A DNA stretch of 64,000 bases. It comes from Xiphydria camelus (Eukaryota > Arthropoda > Insecta > Hymenoptera > Xiphydriidae). Positions 27,501 to 39,500 of this stretch are shown one piece after another (the stretch's first letter is position 1; each line of letters opens with the position of its first letter). The notes beneath the pieces are model-generated. The model made no database searches and was not told the origin of the DNA. It worked only from the letters and a program-made list of their open reading frames with translations. A program made the position numbers and the translations under genes. The DNA is taken from positions 23,185,546-23,249,545 of the forward strand of contig OY783199.1 in NCBI GenBank assembly GCA_963678675.1, read 5' to 3'.

Positions 27501-30500
27501 AACTTAAAAATAGCCAACAAGTAATAAAATAGGTAGGTACATAAACAAGAAAAATTGAAGATAGAAAATAATTTCAATTGACTGCGATGTGATATTTTGC
27601 GAAACACGGTACCACGCAGAGTGTGTAGCCCTGTTAATTGCTGACGCGATTTCTCCGCAGATCAACGCTCGCCGTCCAAGTCGCGGCTTACGTATGTAAT
27701 TGGTTTCGGGCCGCGAGCCCCCCTCCACCTCCTCCATATAAAATACATAGCAGTTGTATTGGCAAAATATAAAGGAAACATACCTACCACACAAAATAAT
27801 ATTCTTATTACATTTTATTGAAATTTCGAGTTTTTATAGTCAATGGTAATTTTTTATTTTACACGACGAGTATACACGTCAACCGCACTGCAATAGAGAT
27901 TGAACGCACTTAACTGGTTAAAATCAAATTAATATTTTGTTAATTAATAAATATTTTCTTTTCCCAACGAAATATTTATTTCGCCATATTCAAGTATACG
28001 TTTCTTAACTGCAAATAAATTGATCTCTCGGTGAATATGTCGTAGGCAAATGGTCATTTCAGGTAAATATTAGGTGTACAAATAAGTTTTTGGACACTTT
28101 CATTCCGCGTCATAAAAGTAATTCAAAGTTACCACTCACACATGATATGGTGGCACTTGTTATGTAGTATCGAAACATAAAGGAATCATAGATATAACCC
28201 CCCCCCCCCCCCCCTTTAAATTCTGTGAATAAAACATGCAGACCAAAATAAGCTCTTTATTAGACATTGCATTCGCTATGAATTCCATGAAGGAAAAAGT
28301 GTTAGGAAAGCATGTGAATTGATCTGTTCTATTCTTGGGAACGACATTGTATCTACGATAAAAGTACATGTGAGTATTGGTATAAGAGATTTAAAGACGG
28401 TGATTTTGATGTTAGTGACCGTGAACGTACTGGAGCCCCTGTAAAGGTGGACGACCAGGAACTGCAAGCGTTGGTGGATGAAAACTCTTGCCTGACGGAA
28501 AACAACGTTCGGAACAGCTAGGAGTAACTCAACAAACTATTTTCTATCGCTTTGAAGTAATGGGAAAGATTCGAGAAGGAACAAAGTGGGCGCCACACTT
28601 TTTGACTCGAGCAAATATGTTTGAATCTTTACAACAAACAACAAAGAAAGTCTTTTTTGTGGAAACTTGTGACCGGTGATGAAAAGTGGATTTATTTTGA
28701 TGATCCGAAACGCTGATATCATTGAGTTGACCCCGGCGAGCCGACGATATCGACGCCAAAGCGCAATATTCACCGTAACAAAGTCATGCCGTGTACGATA
28801 TATGGTGGGATATTAAAGGCGTACTCCCCATTATGAACTTCTGAAACCTGGCCAGACAATTACTGCCGATCGCTATCGTCAACAATTAATACGATTGAAC
28901 CAAGAACTTGACCAAAAGCGTCCATTTACTGGCAAAGGAAAACGTCTAGTAAAGCTGCTTCATGACACCGCCAGGCCTCATGTGGGTTGACCGGTCAAGG
29001 ATACGTTAATGGCTTTTGGATGGGAAGTTGTACCACACCCGGCGTATTCACCAGACTTAGCTCTAACTGATTTTCACTTGATTCGGAAAATGCAAAACGA
29101 ATTGAGGGCCTCGGAATAAAAGGGATCTAAGTGACTTTTCTTATATATAGACTTAAGTGCAGATTTAGGTTATTTGGATTTAAAAAATTCAGGATCTATG
29201 CATGTGATCTCATGTCATAGATGGAGCTCAAAGCAGGAAACCTTTTTATACTAAATAAATTGGCACATAAGGTACCTAAATCTGCACTTAAGTATATATA
29301 CCTATAAGAAAAGACACTTGGATCCCTTTTATTCTAAGGACCTCAATTGTCTGATGTGCGATTCAAACATTTGGAGAAGTTCAAAAATGGGTCGATAACT
29401 TCTTCATCTCGCAAGATGATACTTTCTTTGCGGCAGGCATCCGTGAATTACCTAAAAGATGGCTGAAGATCATTGAAAGTGAGGGGGATTATTTTGATGA
29501 ATAAATGTATTTTACTTTTTCCGAAAATAAATTTTGATTTTTTGCAAAAGTACCTATCTTAAAACTTATTTATACACCTAATAGCTTTTGCCTAGGCCTA
29601 ATAACTTTTGTGGCTCTGCTCGCTCCGCCGATTTTAACATAACCTAACATAACCTTACCGAATCTAATTTATTTATATTTTAATGTGTTAGATTTAGGTT
29701 AGGTTAGGTTAGAATCGGCGGAGCGAGCGAAGCCACGAAATCTATTTGCTTGAAATGACCATTTGTGCCTACGACACATACATGTCTTTGAAAGTGCATC
29801 CCTTTATCAAACTTAACTTCTTGATGTGGATCGGAAAAAAATATTCCCGTCACACACATTAACGTTATTACTAACCAGACTATGAAACATTAGAGCGTTT
29901 TCACAACAAGTGCGTACTTCAATAATTAATATAATCGAGAACAACCGATTACCAGAAGCTTCCTATTATCAATTGTCCACTACTTTAAATATCTGAATAT
30001 GTGCATCGCGAAGCACGGCTGTATCACGCAGCTCTACGCATACGTGTCTAAACACTGCGAGAGAGCCATGGGAAAAGAAAAAGGAGAGGAGAAAAGCGAT
30101 GCCGTACGCATCTGCGGGATCGACCTTTACCTGCATGATTCTTCGAGGCGTCCTTCGAGATCGGAGATTCCCCGTCGCTGGTGTCCCCTTCGCTCTCGTT
30201 GCCGCAGATGTCCGATCTGGGTGAAGTTCCGTCCTCCTGAAACAGAAAAAATAAAGAAATCGTCAGACGAGCTCTACATTCTCGCACGCCTTTCGTCAAT
30301 CCCGTAGAGCATTAAACTTTCGGACACATCGCGAAAACGTTCCTACAATATTGCAAAGTTGCAGATACATTGCAAGAATGCATCGTTAACATATTATGTG
30401 CTGCATGAAAATGGAAAGACAACAAACATTGACAAAGATATACTTCAGGTAATTATACCACGTTACCCTCTCCAAAATGAAAGGAAAACATTTAAAAAAA

Positions 30501-33500
30501 AAAAAGACTACCTATACAGATCTCTACACCATTTCGGATTATCGTTCATCCTTTATTCTGTAGGTATGCGCAAGATATGAAAGAACCGCGACCGTGATCA
30601 AAAAATATATTGAGAGATATTGAGAAGTAAAAGGGTCATTCCATGCCAAATTTATCACTTTTTGTAGCAGAATTTCAATTTTCTTCAAATTGAGATATGT
30701 TATTGTCAATTGCATTGCAAATGTATAGGCGAAGTGGTTCTACAAAATTTTGAAAAATGTGAAAGTTATAACATTTTAAAGTTTCCGAGTCGATTTGATT
30801 TTGTGTTATAGCGTTAAAAGGAAAAATCGCAGGTTAATGAAGCTTGGCACACTCACGCGGAAAGGCTTGTACTTTATAAGACAAATAATAAACGCGAAAA
30901 AAATTAAAAATTAAGTTTTCTTTTAAACAAATAATTTTTCAAACACCTGTTTTTCGGGACTCGCCACTTTTTAAAAATCGGAAAAAAAATTGAGCATGTA
31001 GCCACATTCTTGTTCTTTCTGATCATCCATTCAGAGGCATGAACACTTTATAAACAAATTTAATATATACCTAATTATTTCAATAGTAGCGCAACGAGTC
31101 ACTTCGACGGGTCTGTTGGCAGTTGTCGGGTGCGACTACGTGTCCCTTCAGTACCTAGGGTCGTACTCTCTCATTACTGCATGACTGTATACTTTCAATG
31201 CCCATATTTCTAAACAATTAAAATTGTTTAACAACATTTTTTTGCATCAATAATTTTAGCAATTCAGAAATTGTTGTTAAACGAAATATTTTCTGTTATC
31301 TTCAAAATAGATTGTATATTACATAAATCTTCCTTCACCCATCACTCCTACATCGAAAATTCTTAAGTTAAATTATTTAAACAATTTTAATCGTTTAACA
31401 ACAATTTCTGAATTACTAATGTTATTAATGCATAAAAATGTTAAACAATTTTAATTGTTCAACCATATGGATATTGGAGATACGAATCTAATCATGCAAT
31501 ACTGAAGGGTAGACTGGGGATGCGTAGCCACACGCGAGAAGCGCCAACAGACCCGTCAAAGTGACTCGTTGCGCTACAATTAAAATAATTATAACAAATT
31601 TGTGTTTATAAAGTGCCCGTATCTCTGAATTGTTGACCAAAAAGAACAAGAATGTGGCTACATGCTCCATTTTCTTCAGATTTTTAGAAAGTTGTGAGAC
31701 CCGAAAAACAGGCATTTGAAAAATTATTTATTTAAAAAAGCCTAAATTATTAATTTCTTCGCGTTTCTTATTTTCCTTACAAAATTCAAGCCTTTCCGCG
31801 TGAGTAAGCCAAATTTAATTAAGCTGCGACTTTTCCTTTTAATCGCGACAACCATTTTGGATTCAACTCTGCTCCAGTTTTGCAATCAGCACCAATTTTA
31901 TATAGTAATCGCAACAATTCTTTTGTTCCGTTAATTAAAAATAGTTACGACAACTATTAAAACTGATGCTAATTACCAAACTTGAGCCGTTGAGTTCAAA
32001 ATAGTTGTCACAACCACATTTATTTCTTTCAGTGAACCGACGAAGACTTTAGAGAGTGTTTAACTTTTAACTTCAAACTTTTAAAACGTACAACTTTCAT
32101 ATTTTTCAAAATTTTCAAAAATCGTTTGACATACGTATTTGCAATGCATTGAAAACAACATTTAAAAATGTGAAGAAAATTGAAATTCTACCAAATGATC
32201 CAAAACGAAATGAGGATTTCGACCATTCGATGCCACCTGAGACTATTGTACAAAGTAACGAAATATTTTCAAGTTATTACTAAATACTAATTAAGTGATA
32301 TTAAATTAAGTGCGTCAAGACTTGAGCGCTCGAGATCTTCGCGTCATCACAATTTACCGCTAACGGCACGAGGCGTCGCGATTGGCAGATCTGAAACTGC
32401 AACGCCGAAAGTGACGTCATCCATTCGAATCCCGAAGGTTTCAAGAAAACAATATTGAGCTTGGAAAAATTAAGCTGAAATTACCTATCGGCATTAATTA
32501 CAGATCGGCTCATAAAATCGCAGGTAGTTATTTTCAAAAATTTATATTCTCATTTCTCAATTATCTGTAACTTATTTGAAAAGTTAGCGCAGGTCTAATC
32601 TATGCTTCTCTACCTTACTTCCGAAACGATTTCTACACTGAGAAACAAACTTGCTAAGTTCAAATAAATATACCATTAAATAATCCTAAGAGCACATATT
32701 TATTTGATTCGAACGAATGTCAATTATAGATGTGTACAAATATTATTCATCAAATTGAATGATATTTTAATCTAGAGTAAAAGTGAAATAGACGCCTCAC
32801 ACAGTTTCTGTTTGACTTTAAACGCAATTATCTCGAAATACAGTATAGATATACGGAAAATGTAGAGCAGTTTTTTTATAGTAAAAATATAGAAAAATAT
32901 TTTTTATTTGGACTTTTTTTTATGTCTGCAGTTGATTTTAAGATAATCGATTTTGAGCTTATTCTTCAACCAGGGCGTCTATCCTAATTTTATCTTAATT
33001 GATATTCATTCGAATCAAATAAATACGTTCTTATAGGACTATTGAATAAGATATTATATTTATCTAAATCTGACAAGTCTTTTCTCCTCGGTACATAATA
33101 ATATTCTCCCTATACATGTTCTTATTATGTCACACTTCCCTTCAACCTTATTTCCAAAATTAGCGCAAGTTCAATTTAAGCTACCCTTCTCCATTTCTGG
33201 AGCGACTCTTACATAATTATTTCCCCACAAGCCCTTCCTCGCTCTGGAATTCCTGCAATTTGTATTCGCAAACGCATCCAGTTATGATCGAGTAACGTTG
33301 TATACATATCTATACACGATAGCACCGTTATCACATGCCAACACGCGGAAGCAAAGGACAGTCTTCCGACGTACGAACGAATTTCTCACGTGGATTTCCG
33401 CTCGTCGCCTCTGGTAATGGGAGGGGGGGGGGGCAGCCTATAAGCTTTCGTAACCGAAAAATCGACTGAACGATCGGTCGGACGAGCGACCAGCCGCTCG

Positions 33501-36500
33501 ATGCGTATACATCCATACGCGTGCGTGCGTAAGTAAGCTACGTACGGCTCTCCGCGCACGTTAACCTGGCCGAGCGCAGGGAGAGATGTATGCTTGCTCG
33601 CTCCTTATATGGCCATCCGCTCGACCGAACCTCGCGCAACGAACGCGGCACCCACCTCCGGAGAGCGGCGCGATTCCTTCGAAATTTGCGCAGCTCGCTC
33701 TTTCCCCGCGAGTTCCGCGTTCGCGTCTCTCTGGAGTTCTCCATCCCCCTCCATTCGCATCGCCCCTTCCTACGTATAGTTCTCTCGTCATTATAAGTAT
33801 AATAGCTATCTACAGGTGAAATTGGGGGGGGGGGGGGGGAGATGGATATTTAAAAAGAAAGAATCGACGTGGAATTCCAATGTCGAAGAATCGCACCAAA
33901 TCGAAGGGCAAGTCAATTCTTTCCATCCATAGTTATCGCATAAAAACGCATATTTCCCGATTAGGCATCCGTTCAGTTATTTATTTCATCCAACAGCATC
34001 GACTTCCACCGAAAGAATCATTTTTTTAAATTCAAATCACCGGGCTGGAAGTGGTCTACGACCTGTAAAATAGGGGAAAGAGTAATCTCACGAGAACAAA
34101 AAAAGTAACCAAAATAATATTTATTTCTGAGTTACAAGGAAATTAGTTTTTTACTTAAATTTAACTAATTTTTAAGGAGCAAATAAGTATCATAATTTAA
34201 AGGAAAGATTAAACATTACATTTACTTTTCTCTCAGTACTTTAATAAGTAATTGTTATGCCATTCGATGATATTTATTCGTTAAACGAAAGTTAAATTTT
34301 TGACAGGATATACAAAGCGCTTGGTAGCACGTGTACACATATATAAACGTCAACTAGTACCAGCTGGGGACTGTCACTAGGATGTATTATACAGGGTGTA
34401 ACAAAATAAGTGTAAAACATTTCAGGGAGTGATTCCTCATCGAAAAAGGGATAGGGTCTTTCATATAAAGAAACTTCATTTGAGCATCCCTTGTTAAGAT
34501 ACAGCCCCTTAAAGGGGGTACATATGGTGGACATATTGAACATTTACTATGATTTCTACATGTTGTATGTTTTGTTATTAATAAATTAGTTTTGTTTGTT
34601 CATCTTTAATCATATTTTGATGCAGGTAGTAACTACAAAATAACAATACTAATCCAGTTCGCATTTCTGACGATGTATCTCTGTAGTTGTTCGTAAAATA
34701 ATTTTTTGCTGCGAACTGGTTAATTTTGGGCAAAAAGTTCAAGAGACATTTTTTGTTTAGAATGAAACAAGCTATTGGAAATAAATTTTTAAATGGTAAA
34801 CAAATAATAAGACAAAAAGTTACGTTGGAAATAAATTTTAGGGGTTGCGTTTTCCACCCCTTACAACCATGGGGTAAACCAAATAAATTACTGGCTAAAT
34901 GTCTTTTTGATAGTAGAAAATGTCACGTTAATTTCAATTTTGTAACTTTTTTAGTGTTTGTGAAAAAAATTGTGAAACAAATTTTATGTACCCCCTTTAA
35001 GGGGCTGTATCTTAACAAGGGATGCTCAAATGAAGTTTCTTTATATGAAAGACCCTATCCCTTTTTCGATGAGGAATCACCCCCTGAAATGTTTTACACT
35101 TATTTTGTTACACCCTGTATATATGTGCATAATACTATAGCATTGCGACAATAATGCACGTGCAGACTAAAAAAAATGTTTATGCAGCTGATCGAAAAAA
35201 AAGACTTTTTCTACAGCTATATAGAACTTTTGCTATTATATAACTTTTAAAATCATAAATAAAAAGTCAAATTATGAAAATGAAGGTATAAAAGTGACTT
35301 TTTACGACAAAAAAAAGTAGAAAAAATGACTAATTGAAAAAAGTTTCCAAGTCACTAAAAAGTGACAAACATCCAGCCCTGAAATCAAGCGGTTCTCCTT
35401 CTTCGCTCATTTGGAGCAAAACATTTCGTTCGAACGAAATACTTGACGAGCAAACAAGCAGCAATACATGTCACCTGTCGCTACGCTATTCAAAAAAGCT
35501 CCCATTTACACCGCTTCTACCGACAATCCGTCGTCCGTAACCGGGTGCTAAGCTCGATCTGGACTCGAAGGAGATTACTTCTCGTCGATCAGATCGCGAA
35601 AGAGTTATGATAACCGCACCTTAGGATGCCGCACCGAGTTACCGTACGACAGGATGCCTTCGTCTAGCGAAGAGAGACGCGATAAGTAGAGCCCCGATCG
35701 CGCCAAACACACGTAACGCGGAGACCCCTTCTACGGCTGTGTAGCGGCGTTTCGATTCGCGCGCTCCCGCACGCAGAGATCGCTACGCGCCACGGTGCGC
35801 TTTGGCGCGAGTCACGCGCACTTTCGCGAATCCTATTTAGGCAGAGAGGAGAGCGAGGGAGAGGCAGGGGGTCCACAGTCGATGAAAACCAGTCGGCAGA
35901 GGCGGAGCTGCAGCGAGTCAATCGGGCAGTGCCGAAGTGACCGATCGCTCTTCTCTCGATAAAAAAAAGGACGGATTCGCTACCGCACCCAACTAGATAT
36001 CTCGGTTTCGAGAAACTACGCTGCGAGCACAGGCCACAATTTCTATACGTCTCCGTAACGCGGGTGTTGACATATATCCAGTGAACACTGCTCGTCGAGA
36101 ATCATTCAGATTCGCGGAGGGCAAGTTTCGAGTGGAGAAGAGATGTACAGTGTGATCGCCGGCTGAGATGTCCTAATTTTTCCTTTCTTGCTCAGTTTCG
36201 AAAAGTATCGTCGATTCCCATTGTTAATCGAGTTGGCCAGAAGTAATCCTATACGACGGGGTTAAGTGGTTGAAATCGTGTCACCGACAAACAGAATCCA
36301 CAATCGCACAGCCAGTACGAAGTGCAACAGCAATGGCTAACACATCTGACATATCGAGTCACGTGACGACAAACGATACGTCAAAAACTTCCGGTTGACC
36401 GTTGCTTACGCGGTTACATGAATTCTGTTTCCGAGAGGCTACGATTTTCGTTATACTTTGCAGCGAATCGAGACATCTCGTCAGGATAACACGTCGGGAT

Positions 36501-39500
36501 GTTTTACATTCTCGCGAACATTTCTGTAGTTGAACATCGAATTCGGTTGTCTCAATAATTTTTTTTTTATTATCTATAGATTTGAAAATTTTGGACAGAA
36601 TTATTTACACTGCATTTTTTCATTTCTCATTTCCGGCCTAACTTAAGCTGGAAAACGATACTTTCAAATGCAGCATACGTCATAGTATGTATTGTAAGTC
36701 TATCTCTCTCGTATTCGTTGCTTGGAATAAGTGTGTCTCGGCTTTTCGATGACGTCATAATACGGTAGAAAGAAACGCATTTACAACTCGATGAATAATT
36801 ATTTTTTCGGACATTTTCTTTTTTGTGTGAGATTGAATATGTATAAAGATTAAAAATTGAATTAAAAAATGTGAATATTTTTTTATGCGATAACCGAATT
36901 AGCCTTTGTTTGCGCGATGCTTTTTCAAAGATCACATTTCGGTCCTTAACCCTGGAATAACGCCCGGGGGTATATCTAATCCCATACTTAACCCCTGGAG
37001 TTGTGAATTCATAAATATTACTATAAACAGAAAACGCATGTCGATGTATGATATTCTATAGAGTTAAATACGTCTCGTATCATCATCGGCCTGAGTAGAG
37101 CCACGAGATGATTGCGATTCGGGATACGGACGTGTCTCTGCGAACGAAATATGTCGACGCGCAGTTTTTTTGTACCTATGTAGGTACGACTCTTCAACGT
37201 CAGCTTCTCCTGCGCGGGGGGAAGGAGGGAGGAGTGGGGCTGGAAGTTTGCAAAATGGTCGCACGTAAACACGTGTAAACGGCATCGCGAAACACTCATC
37301 GAAATGATGTTACATAATGAAAAACTGGAAGCGTGAGAACATTTTTCCGCGCGGCATACACATTTTTCGGATCATTTTCCATTGGTATTGCACGGAAAAA
37401 CTTAAACAGTAAATTTTACCGTATTCAGCAGTAAAAAAGGTCCACATGGCACTTTCCGGGAAATTTACTGAGCAGAATATCAGACTTTACTGTAAATTCA
37501 GTGCACTTTACTGTTATCCAATATATTTTACCATTACTGAACGAATTTTACTGTTTTATGGAATAACTTTTCAGGAAAGTGCTATAAATATGGACCTTTT
37601 TTATAGGTATACTGTTATACTGCTGAATATGGTAAAATGTACTGTTTGAGTTTCTTCGTGCAGTCGTTCGTATTACGCAAAAATCTGTAAACAGAGAAAT
37701 TGATAATTCGATCGTCAACACATCCCTATTCGACGCGAACGAACCCCTGTACGCGAAAGTTCTCATCCGATAAGAATCATTTTTCCGAGCGCACATCCGA
37801 CGCCGCGCGGTGCACTGTGCGTAGCGCTTGTAGGTAGGTACCTATACCCACAACCGAACGAAGCGCTGGTCGGATCTTCTCGCGATCGCAAAGGGACGGC
37901 GGGAGAGGTCGATCGATCGTCCGAAAATGATAACCCGCGCAAAGTCGGACGCGGGTTTCCGCGTCCTCGCCCCACCCCCTCCGATCCAAGAGGTTTCCAC
38001 CCCCCCGTGCAACTCACGCGAGCGAACGGTTAGAGAAGGCGCGATAAAAAGCGGCATTCCTGACTCTCAAGTCCGGACTCTATATAAGTGTCTGCCATCG
38101 CGAACATTGCCTGTATATGGCGACAACCGGGCTTTGACAAAGGTGACCGTATATGGCGGTCCGCTTCCACCTTCCACCACGCGGCGTCGACCGCGCGCGC
38201 GAGAGAGCGAGCGGACGGGGAGCGAGCGCGCGCGTGCACCTGGGTGCCCCGCGTTGCGTCGGCTCGTTAAGTCGTAAATCGTGCTTCGACCCCCGGGAGC
38301 CTTCTTTTTCTTCGTCTACGCTCGCGTTTGAAATCGAGCACCGCGAGCGGCGCGCGCGCGCGCGCGCTTCCGGTTGCATCGCGGCGCGGAGATGAGGAGG
38401 AGGAGGGCGACTCTCGGGATATCTATGAGAAGTCGAGGAGGCGGTGGACGCGAAGTCGCACGCGTCCTGTCCGCTAAGAAATTCAAAAGTTGCTTCGCCG
38501 CCGCGCAGCAGGCATATACGGTGCGCGCGTCCGGCCGCGCCGTCGCGCGCGCATGCGCGTATATTGACCGCACACACACTCGCCGCAGCTGCGAGGAACT
38601 TTTCGCGAAAAAGTTATACGCCGGGGTGTACGCATGACGAGGATGTTAAGAGCGGACGACGACGCGCTCTGTGTAATTGGCCGGCGGGGCGTCGTCTTGC
38701 AAGGTGATCGAAGCTAGCTGTGAGGGGTTTTTCGCGCGAGAAGATGCGATGGTACCTATGCCCCTGTGATATAGGTACCGGGACCTCGTGAAACGCCTCG
38801 TCAAAAGAAAGCGCCTTGAAAGCAAGGAGAGTCCGGAAAATTCGAAGTGATTCGTTCATAACCCATTCGTTCGTGGTCACGCATCCGTACAGTTCTGCGG
38901 TGGCCACACAATAATGGATCCGACCAATTTTTAAATAATAATCGTATAAACAGTATCCATCTAATTGAGACCAACCAATTATGGAAAATTCTTTGAACAT
39001 TGTAGAATATGAAATCACCTCATTTATATAACAAATGAAATAATAACATATTCAAAAACAGTCATGAATATGTAAATACGTGAAAAAAACGAGCTCATAA
39101 GTTTCACTAAAAGCCCTTATAGAAAAATACTACTGGAAGAACGAAATTACTACAGGAAGCTATTGAATTTCAATAGTACCTATATATAATACTAATTACT
39201 GGATTTCAGTAGTTCACGGTAGTAATTTCATTTCTTCGGTAGTTTTTTTTCGTAAGGAAGGAGTCAACTTTTTAAGTTTAAAAGTTTTCTTGATAAAATT
39301 TACAAGCGATTTTCATGAGATTTCGTACTCTGAAGAAACAAATAGTTCTATAGTGTGCGTTTCAAAAAAGTTTTTTTAGATAGTTTAAAGGGTCTGTTTT
39401 AGGTGAATCTTTTAAAAAAGTATCAACTAGGTTCAATTTTTTTTTCTCGATACTCTCGTAAGTTTCTTAAAAAAGTGGAGAAAAATACCCTTACGAGGTT

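Larger units (their letters stand above)
28039..29776. repeat. Outer inverted repeat enclosing mariner and a second fold-back
   Basis: TGTCGTAGGCAAATGGTCAT starts at about 28038, and its complement, with a 2-base insertion, lies at about 29752-29776. The pair brackets the mariner copy and the TTAGG-containing fold-back. It looks like an older fold-back element into which both were inserted. Confidence 0.65.
13934..30130 (-). other. bs intron 3 (16.2 kb)
   Basis: Long intron with no host exon that I can support. It holds the fold-back at 14672-14898, non-LTR remnants at 14939-15521 and 17831-18600, a hAT-like end near 16258, inverted repeats at 19508-19716, 20577-20780 and 21043-21231, a repeat-motif region at 24819-26535, a pogo/Tigger-like element at 26705-27275 and the nested mariner complex at 28039-29776. 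Stretches 21.3-24.8 kb and 22-23.7 kb hold only AT-rich sequence and short ORFs without recognisable features. Confidence 0.65.

Noticed and set aside
32420..32460. tRNA B-box-like CATTCGAATCCC
   Set aside because: No A box at the right distance and no cloverleaf could be drawn.
34292..35154. Similar ORFs on opposite strands (83 and 142 codons)
   Set aside because: They are the two inverted arms of the 34392-35117 fold-back, so their similarity is not evidence for a gene.
38080..38577. 165-codon minus-strand ORF and several plus-strand ORFs in the CpG island
   Set aside because: High GC removes stop codons in several frames; the translations are Arg/Ala low-complexity without family similarity.
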